This document shows, one piece after another, positions 50,911 to 60,700 of a stretch of 64,000 bases of DNA (its first letter is position 1; every line of letters begins with the position of its first letter). The position numbers were made by a program, and so were the translations under genes. The stretch covers positions 496,001-560,000 of the forward strand of contig NZ_PGFD01000002.1 in assembly GCF_002797535.1 (NCBI RefSeq). The letters run 5' to 3'. This DNA comes from Chryseobacterium geocarposphaerae. GTDB lineage: Bacteria; Bacteroidota; Bacteroidia; Flavobacteriales; Weeksellaceae. A model generated the notes under the pieces. That model was not told the DNA's origin, ran no database searches, and worked only from the letters and a program-made list of their open reading frames with translations.

Positions 50911-51813
50911 TTAATGAATAGGAATACAAAAATCTACAAGCATTTTTCCTTCGGGATGTTCTTTGAAATTGGTGTGATAAATTTCGAAAGGGAAGACTTT
51001 CCGAACGGCATAATTGTTTTCTTTCATCCATAAAAAGAGAGAAACCCAACATTGTTCGAAGTCATGTAAGGTAACCTCACCACTCCCGATGATGAATTTT
51101 CCAGCTTCAATCGTTTCCGGGAAAACTTCACCTTCCTGCTTCTTTAAAGGTTCATCCAACAGCATACAGGCATGAATTCTTACTTTATCCGGTGGCGTGA
51201 CTTTAAAACTGTCGTGGTAAACGGAAAGCATTTTTACATTCTCTTTGGGAAATAGTCTTTTCGTTTTCGCCCAATCAATCAGAATATTGTAAGAAGGCTC
51301 AACATTAGCAATTCCCAGACTCATTACAGCTGCCAAATTCATTTCCTGAAGTTCGGTTACTTTAATTTTTAAATTCATATTTCTCCAATTTAATAGGTTT
51401 TCGATATTGCAAATGTATTGGTCGAAAACCGTATCAATTTGTCCGTTCTTGCTTTCTTTATTCTGGATCTTATGAAAATTTTCAGGTGCCAATTTACGGA
51501 ATTCCGAGGGCGATTTTCCGTAATATTTTTTAAAGGTTTTATTAAATGCCGAATGATTGGAAAAACCGAACTGATGATAAATATCCTTCACAGTCAAATT
51601 CTTTCTTAAAGCTAAATAAAAAGCGCTTTTTTCAATTCTTTTCCGGGTAATATAATTCTGAACTGTTTCGTCTGTGATCATCCGGAAAATCCTATGAAAA
51701 TGAAACGGGGAATACGCTGCAATCTCTGCAACTTTTTCTAAGGAAAGCTCTGTATCAAGATTATTATCAATAAACTGAATGGTTTTTACGATTCTTTTTT
51801 TGTATTCTTCCAC
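50911..51813 (-). CDS. AraC-family transcription regulator with GyrI-like effector domain
   Basis: The 300-residue protein has an N-terminal AraC DNA-binding domain (residues 1-110): KRIVKTIQFIDNNLDTELSLEKVAEIAAYSPFHFHRIFRMITDE, then the second helix-turn-helix with IYHQFGFSNHSAFNKTFKKYYGKSPSEFRK. The C-terminal GyrI-like/effector-binding domain (residues ~145-300) includes EMNLAAVMSLGIANVEPSYN and ends in RKVFPFEIYHTNFKEHPEGKMLVDFCIPI. Such proteins sense small hydrophobic molecules. It is divergent from sodC, which it might regulate, but no binding site was seen. Confidence 0.9.
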   Translation of the reverse strand: MEEYKKRIVKTIQFIDNNLDTELSLEKVAEIAAYSPFHFHRIFRMITDETVQNYITRKRIEKSAFYLALRKNLTVKDIYHQFGFSNHSAFNKTFKKYYGKSPSEFRKLAPENFHKIQNKESKNGQIDTVFDQYICNIENLLNWRNMNLKIKVTELQEMNLAAVMSLGIANVEPSYNILIDWAKTKRLFPKENVKMLSVYHDSFKVTPPDKVRIHACMLLDEPLKKQEGEVFPETIEAGKFIIGSGEVTLHDFEQCWVSLFLWMKENNYAVRKVFPFEIYHTNFKEHPEGKMLVDFCIPIH

Positions 51814-51829
51814 GTCAAAGTGTTTCCAG

Positions 51830-51837
51830 CAAAGGTA
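51830..51837 (-). promoter_or_regulatory. Candidate -7 element (TACCTTTG) for the AraC-type gene
   Basis: This matches TAnnTTTG on the minus strand and lies 17 bases upstream of the ATG at 51813. No -33 partner is seen. Confidence 0.45.
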
Positions 51838-51946
51838 CCAAGATCGGGTGAAAATTATTTGTCATTTATTGCTGGTTGAAAAAAAGAATGAAAGCCATAA
51901 AGTGTTTCGGGAAATCTTTTTTAATTTTATAGAAAAATCATTTACA

Positions 51947-52450
51947 ATGAAAATACAAACAATGTCATTATTGCTAGGGAGTGTATTTTTGGCAGCTTCT
52001 TGCTGTACTACAAAAACGTACACTATAAACCCTAAAAGTGGAACACAAACCGACGGGACTGCAAAGTTTACCCAGAAAAAAAATGAAGTGGTTATGAAAC
52101 TGGATGTAAAAAATCTTACTCCTGGAATACACGCTGTACACATTCATGAGAAAGGAGACTGCTCTGCAGCTGACGGAACTTCTACAGGAGGACATTGGAA
52201 CCCTTCAAAGAACGATCACGGTAAATGGGGAGCTGAGCATTTCCACATGGGAGATATCGGAAATTTAACTGCTAATCAGGACGGAGTGGCAACGCTTACT
52301 TTCAAAACTGAAAAATGGTGTTTAGGATGTACTGATGAATCTAAAAATATCATTGGTAAAGGTCTTATCATCCATGCTGCAGCAGATGATTTCCATACCC
52401 AGCCTACAGGAAATGCCGGAGGAAGAGTGGGATGCGTAGAGATTAAATAA
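51947..52450 (+). CDS. sodC: Superoxide dismutase [Cu-Zn], lipoprotein form
   Basis: The enzyme turns superoxide into oxygen and peroxide outside the cytoplasm. The 167-residue protein has a lipoprotein signal (FLAASCC). Metal ligands are visible: His65 and His67 in HAVHIHEKGD, His83 in TGGHWNP, His91 in NDHGKWG, His100 and Asp103 in HMGD, and His143 in IIHAAADDF, and the disulfide pair Cys72-Cys163 ends in AGGRVGC. A CxxC at Cys125-Cys128 is extra. The ATG at 51947 is used instead of the upstream frame start at 51779. A terminator follows. Confidence 0.95.
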   Translation: MKIQTMSLLLGSVFLAASCCTTKTYTINPKSGTQTDGTAKFTQKKNEVVMKLDVKNLTPGIHAVHIHEKGDCSAADGTSTGGHWNPSKNDHGKWGAEHFHMGDIGNLTANQDGVATLTFKTEKWCLGCTDESKNIIGKGLIIHAAADDFHTQPTGNAGGRVGCVEIK

Positions 52451-52468
52451 TTGCCTATAATAAGTAAA

Positions 52469-52502
52469 AAAATAACCGCTAATTTCTTAGCGGTTATTTT
52501 TA
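52469..52502. terminator. Bidirectional terminator between sodC and the Prc-type protease gene
   Basis: A perfect 14-bp stem (52469-52482, 52487-52500) with loop TTTC and core AACCGCTAA; A and T runs flank the ends. Confidence 0.9.
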
Positions 52503-52503
52503 T

Positions 52504-54633
52504 TTATTGCTTTGTAGTCATATCTGCGAGAATGTTCATTGCTTCCTGAAGGTAAGTATCTTTTCTAAGGTTCTTCACCCATAGTTCAGATTTCTTCTTG
52601 AAGGCTTCATCTTTTTTCTCTCTTTCTATTTCTGCAGGGAACATCGTAAATTTAAGTCCGTTATCGAATTTCGTAAGCACTTTGAATTTCTCGATCTGAG
52701 CTTTTCTCTGCTTCATCAGTTCATTGAACTTATTGATATTCAATGTGATCGTTTCTTCTTTATCCAATTTCTCTCTCCATTGTGCAGATTCAATCAGCAA
52801 CTGGTAATTTGAATTTTTTGCCATTCTTGCTGCACTTGCTTTTTCTAAAGCCTGAATATCAAAATAGTTCAGCTTTTCGAATTTCGTAGCAGGAATTTTA
52901 TCCCAAGCTAAAGCATAATCATCATATCTCTCTCCTATCTCAGCATAGGTAAAGAAGTCTTTCATCTGAATATCAGAAACCACACCTTTTCTTTGCGTTG
53001 ATTCCCCAGTAATTCTGTAGAACTTCTGAATTGTCAGTTTTAAAGATCCGAAATCGTCTTCTGTATTTAAGAATCTGTTCAGGTCTACAAAAGTCTGAAC
53101 GGTTCCTTTTCCGAATGACTGTGGAGATCCGATCACTAAAGCTCTTCCGTTATCCTGCATTACTCCCGCAAGGATTTCTGAAGCTGAAGCAGAAAGCTCG
53201 TTCTGCATGATCACTAATGACCCTGTCCAGATTGGTGATTCATTTTTATTTTTCAGCGTCTGGATTTTCCCGTTTCCGTCTTTTACCTGAACATATGGAC
53301 CTGCATTCATGAACAGTCCCATAATATCTCCTACTTCTGTTAAAGATCCTCCCCCGTTATTTCTTAAGTCTAAAACAATCCCTTCGATGTTTTGCTGCTT
53401 AAGCTTAATAATTTCGTTCTTGATATCGTCAGAAGCATTTCTTCCTTTATCGTTTTCAAAATCCGCATTGAAGCTTGGCAAGTTGATGAAACCGTACTTT
53501 TTACCGTTGGGAGCATTTACTACGATACTTCTTGCAAAAGTGTCCTCTATCGCCACTTCTTCACGGATCATGGTTACATCTTTTATCGTTCCGTCTTTTT
53601 TCTGAACCGTTAAAGTAACCGGAGTTCCTTTTTCCCCTCTGATCAGTCTTACCGCTTCATCAGAAAGCATTCCTACCACATTTACAGCATCTTCTTTCGG
53701 TTTTGATTTTACTTTTAAGATTTTATCACCTTCCGAAAGCTGTTTTGATTTCCAGGCCGGAGCTCCAATGGTAAGAGCACCTAAATAAAGATTTCCTTTT
53801 TTCTCCTGAATAATCGCTCCGATTCCAATTACTTTTCCTGTAAAGTTGGTATCAAAATCTTCTTTATCTTTTGGAGAATAATAGTTGGTATGCGGATCAA
53901 AAACTTCTGTATAAGCATTCATGTATACTGAGAACCAGTCCATTTTCTTTCTCTTTTTAAATCTTGTAAAGGTTTCTTTCACAAGATCTTTTACCTCATC
54001 TGTAGCCTGCTTTATTTTCATTTCCGGAGAAAGAGGCTTGTATTTGATGGTATCTTTTAAGTTGTATTTCTGAACAGAATCTTTTTTCTCTTTCTGAGCT
54101 TCTTCCTTGCTGTTCATCGACTCAACTTCCTGCAGGATGTTGTATTTGATGAATTTTTTCCATTCATTATACTGTTCTTGCTTATTAGCCGGTACTTTCT
54201 TTAATTTTGGCTCAAGAGTTAGCGTTTCGTCTTCTTCCAGATTGATTGGCTTACTGAAAATATCCTGAGTGATCTTGTCGATCTCATCTACTCTTTGGTA
54301 CAATCTGTCAACCGTCAGTTTATAAAATGTTAAATCTCCCTGATTAAGATAATCGTCCAATTTAGTTTCATGCTTACTAAACTCGTCCATATCCGACTGC
54401 AAAAAGTATCTTTTCGCAGGATCGATCATCTCAAAATAATGCTTGTACACATCTTTGGAATAAGCATCATTAATGGGTTTCGGGCTGTAATGTAAGTAAG
54501 ATAGGGTGTTTTTTACACTCACCATTATCGTCTGCATTTTCTCATCATCATTTTTAGGCGAATTGAAGCAAAACATTAGACTTGTCAATGGAATTAGTAG
54601 TAAAAATTTATTCAGCTTAAAATTTTTCCACAT
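52504..54633 (-). CDS. prc: C-terminal processing peptidase, Prc/Tsp type
   Basis: This 709-residue exported protease degrades or trims periplasmic proteins from the C-terminus. It has a signal peptide, an N-terminal Prc domain, a PDZ domain (GIGAIIQEKKGNLYLGALTIGAPAWKSKQLSEGDKILKV) and the S41 peptidase domain. The catalytic serine is in NELSASASEILAG and the lysine in FGKGTVQTF. The C-terminal part is DUF3340-like, the extended Tsp C-terminal region. E. coli Prc is 682 residues. It ends at the terminator shared with sodC. Confidence 0.92.
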   Translation of the reverse strand: MWKNFKLNKFLLLIPLTSLMFCFNSPKNDDEKMQTIMVSVKNTLSYLHYSPKPINDAYSKDVYKHYFEMIDPAKRYFLQSDMDEFSKHETKLDDYLNQGDLTFYKLTVDRLYQRVDEIDKITQDIFSKPINLEEDETLTLEPKLKKVPANKQEQYNEWKKFIKYNILQEVESMNSKEEAQKEKKDSVQKYNLKDTIKYKPLSPEMKIKQATDEVKDLVKETFTRFKKRKKMDWFSVYMNAYTEVFDPHTNYYSPKDKEDFDTNFTGKVIGIGAIIQEKKGNLYLGALTIGAPAWKSKQLSEGDKILKVKSKPKEDAVNVVGMLSDEAVRLIRGEKGTPVTLTVQKKDGTIKDVTMIREEVAIEDTFARSIVVNAPNGKKYGFINLPSFNADFENDKGRNASDDIKNEIIKLKQQNIEGIVLDLRNNGGGSLTEVGDIMGLFMNAGPYVQVKDGNGKIQTLKNKNESPIWTGSLVIMQNELSASASEILAGVMQDNGRALVIGSPQSFGKGTVQTFVDLNRFLNTEDDFGSLKLTIQKFYRITGESTQRKGVVSDIQMKDFFTYAEIGERYDDYALAWDKIPATKFEKLNYFDIQALEKASAARMAKNSNYQLLIESAQWREKLDKEETITLNINKFNELMKQRKAQIEKFKVLTKFDNGLKFTMFPAEIEREKKDEAFKKKSELWVKNLRKDTYLQEAMNILADMTTKQ

Positions 54634-54710
54634 AAACTGTCTGTTTTTATTAATTTTTTATAAATAGTAGAATGATTAGTAGTAACAAATAATTTTCTGT
54701 TACAAACTAT

Positions 54711-54718
54711 CAAATTTA
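54711..54718 (-). promoter_or_regulatory. Candidate -7 element (TAAATTTG) for prc
   Basis: It matches TAnnTTTG on the minus strand, 78 bases before the prc ATG. No -33 box is apparent. Confidence 0.4.
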
Positions 54719-54838
54719 GCACCTTATTTATAAATATCGAATACTTTTAGTTTTTTTTGTTAAAATAGTTATTATTTTAGACTTTCACACCCTGCTTTCC
54801 GGTAAAATTATTTTGAATAATAAAGATACCGCCATTAT

Positions 54839-55642
54839 TTATTGGATCACAATACTTTTTGTTCTCACTGTATGAGCTGAAAAATAGCCTAACGCTCCGT
54901 TTGTGATATTACTTGGAGGGTTAGCCGGTGTAACGCCTCCTCCGGGTCCACCGGAAAGCTGAAGAAGTGCAGAATAAAAAGTATATACAGGATCGTCTAT
55001 ACACTGCATTTCAACATGAATCGTATCACCTACAACCACTTTTATATCATCTGCATTGGCATCATCGTTAGGAAGAATCAAAGGTCTTTGATTTGGCATT
55101 CCATTATTTACATTATCAGAAAACTCCGAAAAGAATTTTTTTGGATTATTATTTACCGTATAAATAAAAAGATAACGGTTTCCAAGTGGAGACGGATCGG
55201 TAAAGAGAGGCAAAAGTGTATAACTTGTTTCACCTCCCACCTTGAAAGAGTCCTGTTCCAGACCATCAAATGAAACGGCTTCAGGCATTATACTCTGTGC
55301 AGAATATTGTTTTCCTTCAGCATTTATTTTTAAGGTATAAGTTCTTCCTGACTGTCCTACAAAATTAGAAGTTTTATAGGTTCCATTTCCTGCGTACTGC
55401 AACGTTTCGGTTTGTCCGGTATTATCACTTAAAACAACCTGCGCATTTTCCACTGCAGGATACTGATTGGCTTCCGTAAAAGCCACTGACTTTGTAATTT
55501 TCACAAAATACGGACCTGCCTGATCGGTTACATTTCCTTCGATCACAATTTGGCCACTTTGATCCTCCAAATTAAGATCAATTTCCTTTTCACAAGAAAT
55601 TACTAAAGAAAGTGACAATATGATTAAAAATATATTTTTCAT
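54839..55642 (-). CDS. DUF4249 lipoprotein
   Basis: The 267-residue protein has a lipoprotein signal (LVISC). The DUF4249 layout is visible: EKEIDLNLEDQSGQIVIEGNVTDQAGPYFVKITKSVAF near the N-terminus, VVLSDNTGQTETL, then GRTYTLKINAEGKQYSA and a C-terminal ITNGALGYFSAHTVRTKSIVI. These proteins lie next to a TonB receptor in Bacteroidota and act as its surface lipoprotein partner. It begins three bases after the receptor gene stop, so they are expressed together. The substrate is unknown. Confidence 0.88.
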   Translation of the reverse strand: MKNIFLIILSLSLVISCEKEIDLNLEDQSGQIVIEGNVTDQAGPYFVKITKSVAFTEANQYPAVENAQVVLSDNTGQTETLQYAGNGTYKTSNFVGQSGRTYTLKINAEGKQYSAQSIMPEAVSFDGLEQDSFKVGGETSYTLLPLFTDPSPLGNRYLFIYTVNNNPKKFFSEFSDNVNNGMPNQRPLILPNDDANADDIKVVVGDTIHVEMQCIDDPVYTFYSALLQLSGGPGGGVTPANPPSNITNGALGYFSAHTVRTKSIVIQ

Positions 55643-55645
55643 GAA

Positions 55646-57985
55646 TTAAAATTTGAAATTATACGTGATGTTGGGTACCCAACGGAATAATGATGTCTGC
55701 ATAGCACGGGTCGTTCCTGGTTTATCCGGATTGTCTTCGAAATTGATAGTATAAGCATTTTCCCGTCCATAAACATTATAAATTCCAAAAGACCAAGAAC
55801 CTTTGAAACGCTTATTAGATCCTGCACTCGGTTCATATGTTGCACTCAGATCCATTCTGTGATAAGCCGGCATTCTGTCTGCATTTCTGCTGCTGTATTG
55901 GAAAACAGTCTGTCCGTTCAGTTCGTATTTTCCGGTCGGGAAAGTCACTGCATTTCCTGTGCTGTATAAAAATAATCCTGAAAAAGACCATTTCGGATTC
56001 AACTGATAGGTTGCAACCACCGAAAGATCATGGGTTTTGTCCTGTCTCGCATTATACCAGTCATCATTATTGATCCCGTTGATTTTTCTTTCTGTTTTTG
56101 ACAAAGTGTAGGAAATCCAGCCCGTTAATTTTCCGCTTTTCTTTTTAGCTATTAATTCTAATCCATAAGCTCTTCCTTTTCCGAATAACAGCTCACTTTC
56201 TACATCTGCTGCCGTATCAAATGAAATCTGCGCTCCGTTTTTATAGTCGATCTGATTTTGCATGGATTTGTAATAAATCTCAGCATTTACTTCATAATTA
56301 TTGTCGTTGAAATTTCGGCTATAGCCTATGCTGACCTGATCTGCAATTTCCGGTTTTACTGTGTAGCTGCTTCCGATCCATTGATCCGTAGGATTTCCGC
56401 TTCCGCTGTTGCTTAATAAGTGAAGGTTTTGGGTATTTCTGGAGTATCCTCCTTTTACGCTGCTGACTTCATTAATTCTGTAATTGGCAGTAATTCTCGG
56501 TTCAAGATTCACGTAAGTTTTTCCGAATTTTCCTTTTTCTAAAAATTCAGAACCGGTGAGAACTCCATTTTGATAAGTATTAAAGGTATCGCCTCCTAAA
56601 ACGCTGAACATTGAAAGCCTCGCCCCGTAATTAACCGTTAATTTTTCGGTTGCTTTAAAATCATCATTAATATACAGTGCGTTTTCCCATGAATATCTCG
56701 GATTTCTCGGAAAACTGCTCACACTGGTTCCGGAAGCACTGCTTGGTGTAATGGTATGATAAATAGACTGTAAACCAAATTTCACTGAATGTTTATTTCC
56801 TGCAAACCATGAAAAATCCTGTTTCAGGTTCCAGTCCTCAATTTGAGAGTCCAGTCCGAAGGTATTATTGTTACTACTTACGCTTACATTATAATTATAG
56901 TTACTGTAAATCAATGAAGTATTGGAAAATAATTTACTGCTGATAATGCTGTTCCATCTTAAAGTAGCCGTTGTATTGCCCCAGTCCGTAGAAAAGGTAT
57001 CGCCTAAACCAAGTACATCTCTTCCGAAATATCCGGATAAATACAACCTGTTGTTTTCATTGATCTGATAATTGGCTTTTAAATTCAAATCATAAAAATA
57101 CAATTTACTGTCTTTATAGTCATCCGTAGTTTTTAGAAATAAATCGGCATAGGTCCTTCTTCCTGAAACAATAAAAGATGATTTTTCTTTTTGAATCGGT
57201 CCTTCAACACTCAATCTGCTACTGATCAATCCAATTCCTCCGTTTACGTTATATTCTTTATTGTTTCCATCTTTCATTTTGACATCCAAAACTGAGGATA
57301 GCCTACCTCCATACTGTGCAGGACTGTTTCCTTTAATAATGCTTACATCTTTCAGGGCATCACTGTTGAAAGTACTGAAAAAACCCAATAAATGGGAAGC
57401 ATTATATACCGCAGCTTCGTCAAGCAAAATAAGATTCTGATCAGTCGCTCCTCCTCTCACGCTGAATCCGCTGCTTCCTTCTCCGTTACTTTTAATACCC
57501 GGTAAAAGCTGTATTGTTTTCATCACATCTTTTTCGCCAAACAAAACAGGAAGTTTTTCAATATTTTTAATGCTTAAAGTTTCTGTTCCCATCTGGGCAG
57601 AACTCAGGTTTTTATCTTTTTTAATTCCAGAAATAACGACTTCATCAATGGTTTTTACTCTTTCTTCTTCTCCGGCAACCAGCTCAATATCCTGTTTTAT
57701 ATTATCTTCTACAGAAATACTTTGCCGAAAATCTTTAAAACCGGGATTCGAAATCAATAAATGATAAGTTCCTTTGGGGAGAGAAAGAGAATAAAAGCCA
57801 TATTCGTTAGCAACAACAGAAATATTGGGATTTTCTGCTACTTTTACAGTCACTCCAATAAGCAGTTCCCCGTTTTTCTTATCTTTTATCGTTCCGCTTA
57901 CTGAATATTGCTGCTGAGCAAAAGCAACTGTACAAAAACAAATTGCCGCCGCCGAAGTAGCTGCCTTTAAAAAGGATATTTGCAT
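55646..57985 (-). CDS. TonB-dependent receptor, DUF4249-linked
   Basis: The 779-residue protein has a signal peptide, a CarboxypepD_reg-like domain (YSVSGTIKDKKNGELLIGVTVKVAENPNI), a plug (SIKNIEKLPVLFGEKDVMKTIQLLPGIKSNGEGSSGFSVRGGATDQNLILLDEAAVYN) and a barrel, with the NITYNFKF end at the C-terminus (last Phe), as expected for BamA recognition. It precedes the DUF4249 lipoprotein by three bases. It likely imports an iron complex or a small organic nutrient. Confidence 0.9.
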   Translation of the reverse strand: MQISFLKAATSAAAICFCTVAFAQQQYSVSGTIKDKKNGELLIGVTVKVAENPNISVVANEYGFYSLSLPKGTYHLLISNPGFKDFRQSISVEDNIKQDIELVAGEEERVKTIDEVVISGIKKDKNLSSAQMGTETLSIKNIEKLPVLFGEKDVMKTIQLLPGIKSNGEGSSGFSVRGGATDQNLILLDEAAVYNASHLLGFFSTFNSDALKDVSIIKGNSPAQYGGRLSSVLDVKMKDGNNKEYNVNGGIGLISSRLSVEGPIQKEKSSFIVSGRRTYADLFLKTTDDYKDSKLYFYDLNLKANYQINENNRLYLSGYFGRDVLGLGDTFSTDWGNTTATLRWNSIISSKLFSNTSLIYSNYNYNVSVSSNNNTFGLDSQIEDWNLKQDFSWFAGNKHSVKFGLQSIYHTITPSSASGTSVSSFPRNPRYSWENALYINDDFKATEKLTVNYGARLSMFSVLGGDTFNTYQNGVLTGSEFLEKGKFGKTYVNLEPRITANYRINEVSSVKGGYSRNTQNLHLLSNSGSGNPTDQWIGSSYTVKPEIADQVSIGYSRNFNDNNYEVNAEIYYKSMQNQIDYKNGAQISFDTAADVESELLFGKGRAYGLELIAKKKSGKLTGWISYTLSKTERKINGINNDDWYNARQDKTHDLSVVATYQLNPKWSFSGLFLYSTGNAVTFPTGKYELNGQTVFQYSSRNADRMPAYHRMDLSATYEPSAGSNKRFKGSWSFGIYNVYGRENAYTINFEDNPDKPGTTRAMQTSLFRWVPNITYNFKF

Positions 57986-58196
57986 TAGTTTATTTTTTGT
58001 GAGTATATATTTACACTTATTTTTTTGATTAGTTTTTAAATTGCATGGATTGTTACAATAATCCTGTATTACTGCAATACAAAACGCTTAAATCGTCAAA
58101 ATATTTCTCTCTTTTTAGATTATTTCAAAAATATACATCCAGAATTAGCCCTTCAAGACTTCATTAAAATTATCATGAATTATGTATTTTAGGTTG

Positions 58197-58204
58197 TATA
58201 TTTG
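58197..58204 (+). promoter_or_regulatory. Candidate -7 element (TATATTTG) for surE
   Basis: It matches TAnnTTTG and lies 19 bases before the surE ATG at 58224. No -33 box was found. Confidence 0.5.
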
Positions 58205-58223
58205 TTAAAATTATTTTTTTAAT

Positions 58224-58994
58224 ATGGAAAGACCACTTATTCTGGTTACTAATGATGACGGAATTACAGCACCTGGTATCAGAAATCTTGTAAGCTTTAT
58301 GAACGAAATCGGAGAAGTCGTTGTTGTAGCTCCCAATTCTCCACAAAGCGGTAAAGGTCACGCTATCACCATCAATTCTACCCTAAGTTACGAAGAAGTA
58401 CATCTGGATGGTCCTCAAAAGGATTTTTCGTGTAGCGGAACTCCTGTAGACTGCGTAAAAATGGCTCTTGATAAAATCTTACCGAGAAGGCCGGATATTG
58501 TTGTTTCAGGGATCAATCATGGCGCCAATTCTTCAATCAATGTTATCTATTCAGGGACAATGTCTGCAGCTGTGGAAGCGGGTGTAGAAAATCTTCCTGC
58601 AATAGGATTTTCTTTACTGGATTTCAGTTGGGAAGCCGATTTCACTCAGGCAAAAGAATATATTCAGAATATCGTCAGAAAAACATTGGAAAACCCAATG
58701 CCAAAAGGAATTGTTTTAAATGTAAACATCCCTAAGCTCTTAAAAGAAGAAATAAAAGGCGTAAAAGTCTGCAAACAGGCCCACGCAAAATGGGAAGAAA
58801 GTTTTGATGAAAGGGTAAATCCGCATGGCAAAAAATATTACTGGTTAACAGGATATTTCAACAATATGGATGAATCTCAGGATGCTGATGAGACTGCTTT
58901 AGCCAATGGATATATTTCCATTGTTCCGGTAAAATTTGATTTAACCGCTTATGAGTATATGAATACGCTGAGTGAGGTAATGAATTTTGATTAA
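58224..58994 (+). CDS. surE: 5'/3'-nucleotidase SurE
   Basis: SurE removes phosphate from nucleoside monophosphates. The 256-residue protein starts LILVTNDDGITAPGI (metal ligands Asp11-Asp12), has VVAPNSPQSGKGHAIT, the substrate site FSCSGTPVDCVKMALDKIL, PDIVVSGINHGANSSINVIYSGTMSAAVEA, and GIVLNVNIP. These are the four SurE motifs and the length is typical. The promoter is close to the ATG. A terminator at 59001-59030 follows. Confidence 0.95.
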   Translation: MERPLILVTNDDGITAPGIRNLVSFMNEIGEVVVVAPNSPQSGKGHAITINSTLSYEEVHLDGPQKDFSCSGTPVDCVKMALDKILPRRPDIVVSGINHGANSSINVIYSGTMSAAVEAGVENLPAIGFSLLDFSWEADFTQAKEYIQNIVRKTLENPMPKGIVLNVNIPKLLKEEIKGVKVCKQAHAKWEESFDERVNPHGKKYYWLTGYFNNMDESQDADETALANGYISIVPVKFDLTAYEYMNTLSEVMNFD

Positions 58995-59000
58995 AATATA

Positions 59001-59031
59001 AAGGCGTAAATAATTTTACGCCTTATTTTTT
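59001..59031 (+). terminator. Intrinsic terminator after surE
   Basis: The stem AAGGCGTAAA with TTTACGCCTT (59001-59010, 59015-59024) is perfect, followed by ATTTTTTG. Confidence 0.85.
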
Positions 59032-59044
59032 GTTTTTTTATGTG

Positions 59045-59285
59045 CTTTTGTCTTGAAACAAAAGAACGAAAAATTCAAGACTTCGAAACTTCCACTAAAA
59101 ATTAATTCTGCTCTCTAAAAATTCTAAAACTCGCACGAATTGAAAATTGATCCTCTCTGATTCAATATTTGTCTCGCGCTCAAACAGTAGAATTTTTTTA
59201 ACGTTCACAGAATTAACTTTCTTAACGCTCCACTTTCCTAGGTCGTTAACATAATCTGTGTAAATCTGAGAAATCTGTGGGAAAT
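59045..59285. repeat. Large intergenic repeat element, left copy (inverted partner at 61733-61967)
   Basis: The 241-base element runs from CTTTTGTCTTGAAACAAAAG to AATCTGTGGGAAAT and abuts the stop codon of the radical SAM gene. Its inverse lies at 61733-61967. Long identical stretches include GCTCAAACAGTAGAATTTTT, TTTAACGTTCACAGAATTAA and CTCTAAAAATTCTAAAACTC. The end pairs with the 7225-type repeat. Together they flank the Lgt-like/radical SAM operon. Confidence 0.85.
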
Positions 59286-60689
59286 TTAAAATAAAACCCT
59301 ATCCTCTTTTCTCAATTCCTCCAAATATTTGCTTTTATCATCCCTATAGAAAAGATTCATCGTCTCAAAAGGAATTAATTTTAGATCCTTGTTTACAATA
59401 TGAACGCAGGATTTCTTTACTGCACGGACATCAAAATCATGAGCATCCATAAAGTTCATAATAATGATTCTGAACAGATTATCATAATCCAGATTCGGAG
59501 CGGAAACTTCAGGAAGACAACACAATAACTGATTTACTTTAGGCTGCACTTTATCTACAGAAATTCCGGTACTGAAAATATCTAAAAGCTGCATCTGCAA
59601 TCCCGTATCCTGTTCGTAGACAATCGTATTTCGGGTTTCATTATTCAGTAAATCAGCAGGATTGATGTATCTCGTTAAAGGAATGGTTTCACCTTCCAGT
59701 TTTAAAATATATCCCATTGCCAAAGCATCCGGATTGCAGGGAACCGGAATAATATCGTCTGAATTCAGTAAAGGAAACTGGTTCAGAATCTCCTGTCTTA
59801 CCTCCGTCAATGTAATTTTTTCATGAGCAGAATCTTCCTTGTTTCTACCTGCAATTTCAACAGGCTGGAAAGTAATTCCGCGTACGCATTTCTGTTTTAA
59901 AGCAAACTCAATGATCTTACCAATTTCGTCTATATTTTTATCTTTCTGAAGAACGATAACAAGCGTTGTAGAAAGATTTAAAGCATTTAACTTCTCCAAA
60001 GCCTTCAATCGAACATCTGTTAAATCTTTTCCTCTAAAATCCTTTAGAACTTCGGGTTTAAAAGAATCAAACTGAAGATAAATTTCAAATTCCGGAGCGT
60101 ATGTAGCTAATTTTTCTGCAAAACCCGGGTCATTGGCAATTCTTACTCCGTTTGTATTCAGCATTAAATGTTTAATCGGTTTCGACTTCGCAATATCCAT
60201 GATTTTGAAGAATTCCGGATGAATCGTCGGCTCTCCTCCACTTATCTGTACCACATCCGGTTCTCCTTCATTTTTTACAATGACATCAAACATCGCTTCA
60301 ATCTCTTCTAGGCTTCTGTGGCTTCCGTAATGTGGTGATGACATGGCATAACAAGTTGGGCAGGTAAGATTACACCGATCTGTCACTTCCACAATAGAAA
60401 GACAGCTGTGTTGCTCATGATCTACGCATAGACCGCAATCATAAGGACAACCGTATTCTACATCCGTTCCGAAATGTAAAGGCATTTCAGAAGCTTTATT
60501 GTAGTTTCTAATGTTTTTATAATAGTGAACATCCGAAGCGATTTTAGTTTTGAAAAATCCGTGATCAGGACATCTTTTCGTCATAAAAACGGCTTCATCC
60601 TCAATGATAATCTTTGCGCCTACTCTTTTCAGGCATTCAGGACAAAGACTGATCGTATAATCGTAATAGGTATAATTTCTTACCGGCAT
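59286..60689 (-). CDS. Radical SAM protein, Tes/MJ0619-like
   Basis: The protein has 467 residues. The cluster motif C106-x3-C110-x2-C113 lies in VEVTDRCNLTCPTC. Before it is an extra cysteine set (C16, C19, C40, then C81, C85, C88 and C96, as in GCPYDCGLC). This spacing of an N-terminal zinc-like set, a GCPxxCGLC block and a canonical cluster is what I know from MJ0619-type enzymes (the archaeal tetraether lipid synthase group). The C-terminal part has LLCCLPEV and KKSCVHIVNKDLKLIPF. It is the last gene of an operon with an Lgt-like gene. The reaction here is unknown. Confidence 0.78.
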   Translation of the reverse strand: MPVRNYTYYDYTISLCPECLKRVGAKIIIEDEAVFMTKRCPDHGFFKTKIASDVHYYKNIRNYNKASEMPLHFGTDVEYGCPYDCGLCVDHEQHSCLSIVEVTDRCNLTCPTCYAMSSPHYGSHRSLEEIEAMFDVIVKNEGEPDVVQISGGEPTIHPEFFKIMDIAKSKPIKHLMLNTNGVRIANDPGFAEKLATYAPEFEIYLQFDSFKPEVLKDFRGKDLTDVRLKALEKLNALNLSTTLVIVLQKDKNIDEIGKIIEFALKQKCVRGITFQPVEIAGRNKEDSAHEKITLTEVRQEILNQFPLLNSDDIIPVPCNPDALAMGYILKLEGETIPLTRYINPADLLNNETRNTIVYEQDTGLQMQLLDIFSTGISVDKVQPKVNQLLCCLPEVSAPNLDYDNLFRIIIMNFMDAHDFDVRAVKKSCVHIVNKDLKLIPFETMNLFYRDDKSKYLEELRKEDRVLF

Positions 60690-60700
60690 AATTCCTTTTT

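Noticed and set aside
50792-51052. Minus-strand 86-codon frame at the end of the AraC gene
   Set aside because: It overlaps the AraC GyrI-like domain in another frame and runs into repeats.
51779-51946. N-terminal extension of sodC from 51779
   Set aside because: It overlaps the AraC gene start region on the other strand, and a lipoprotein signal begins at 51947.
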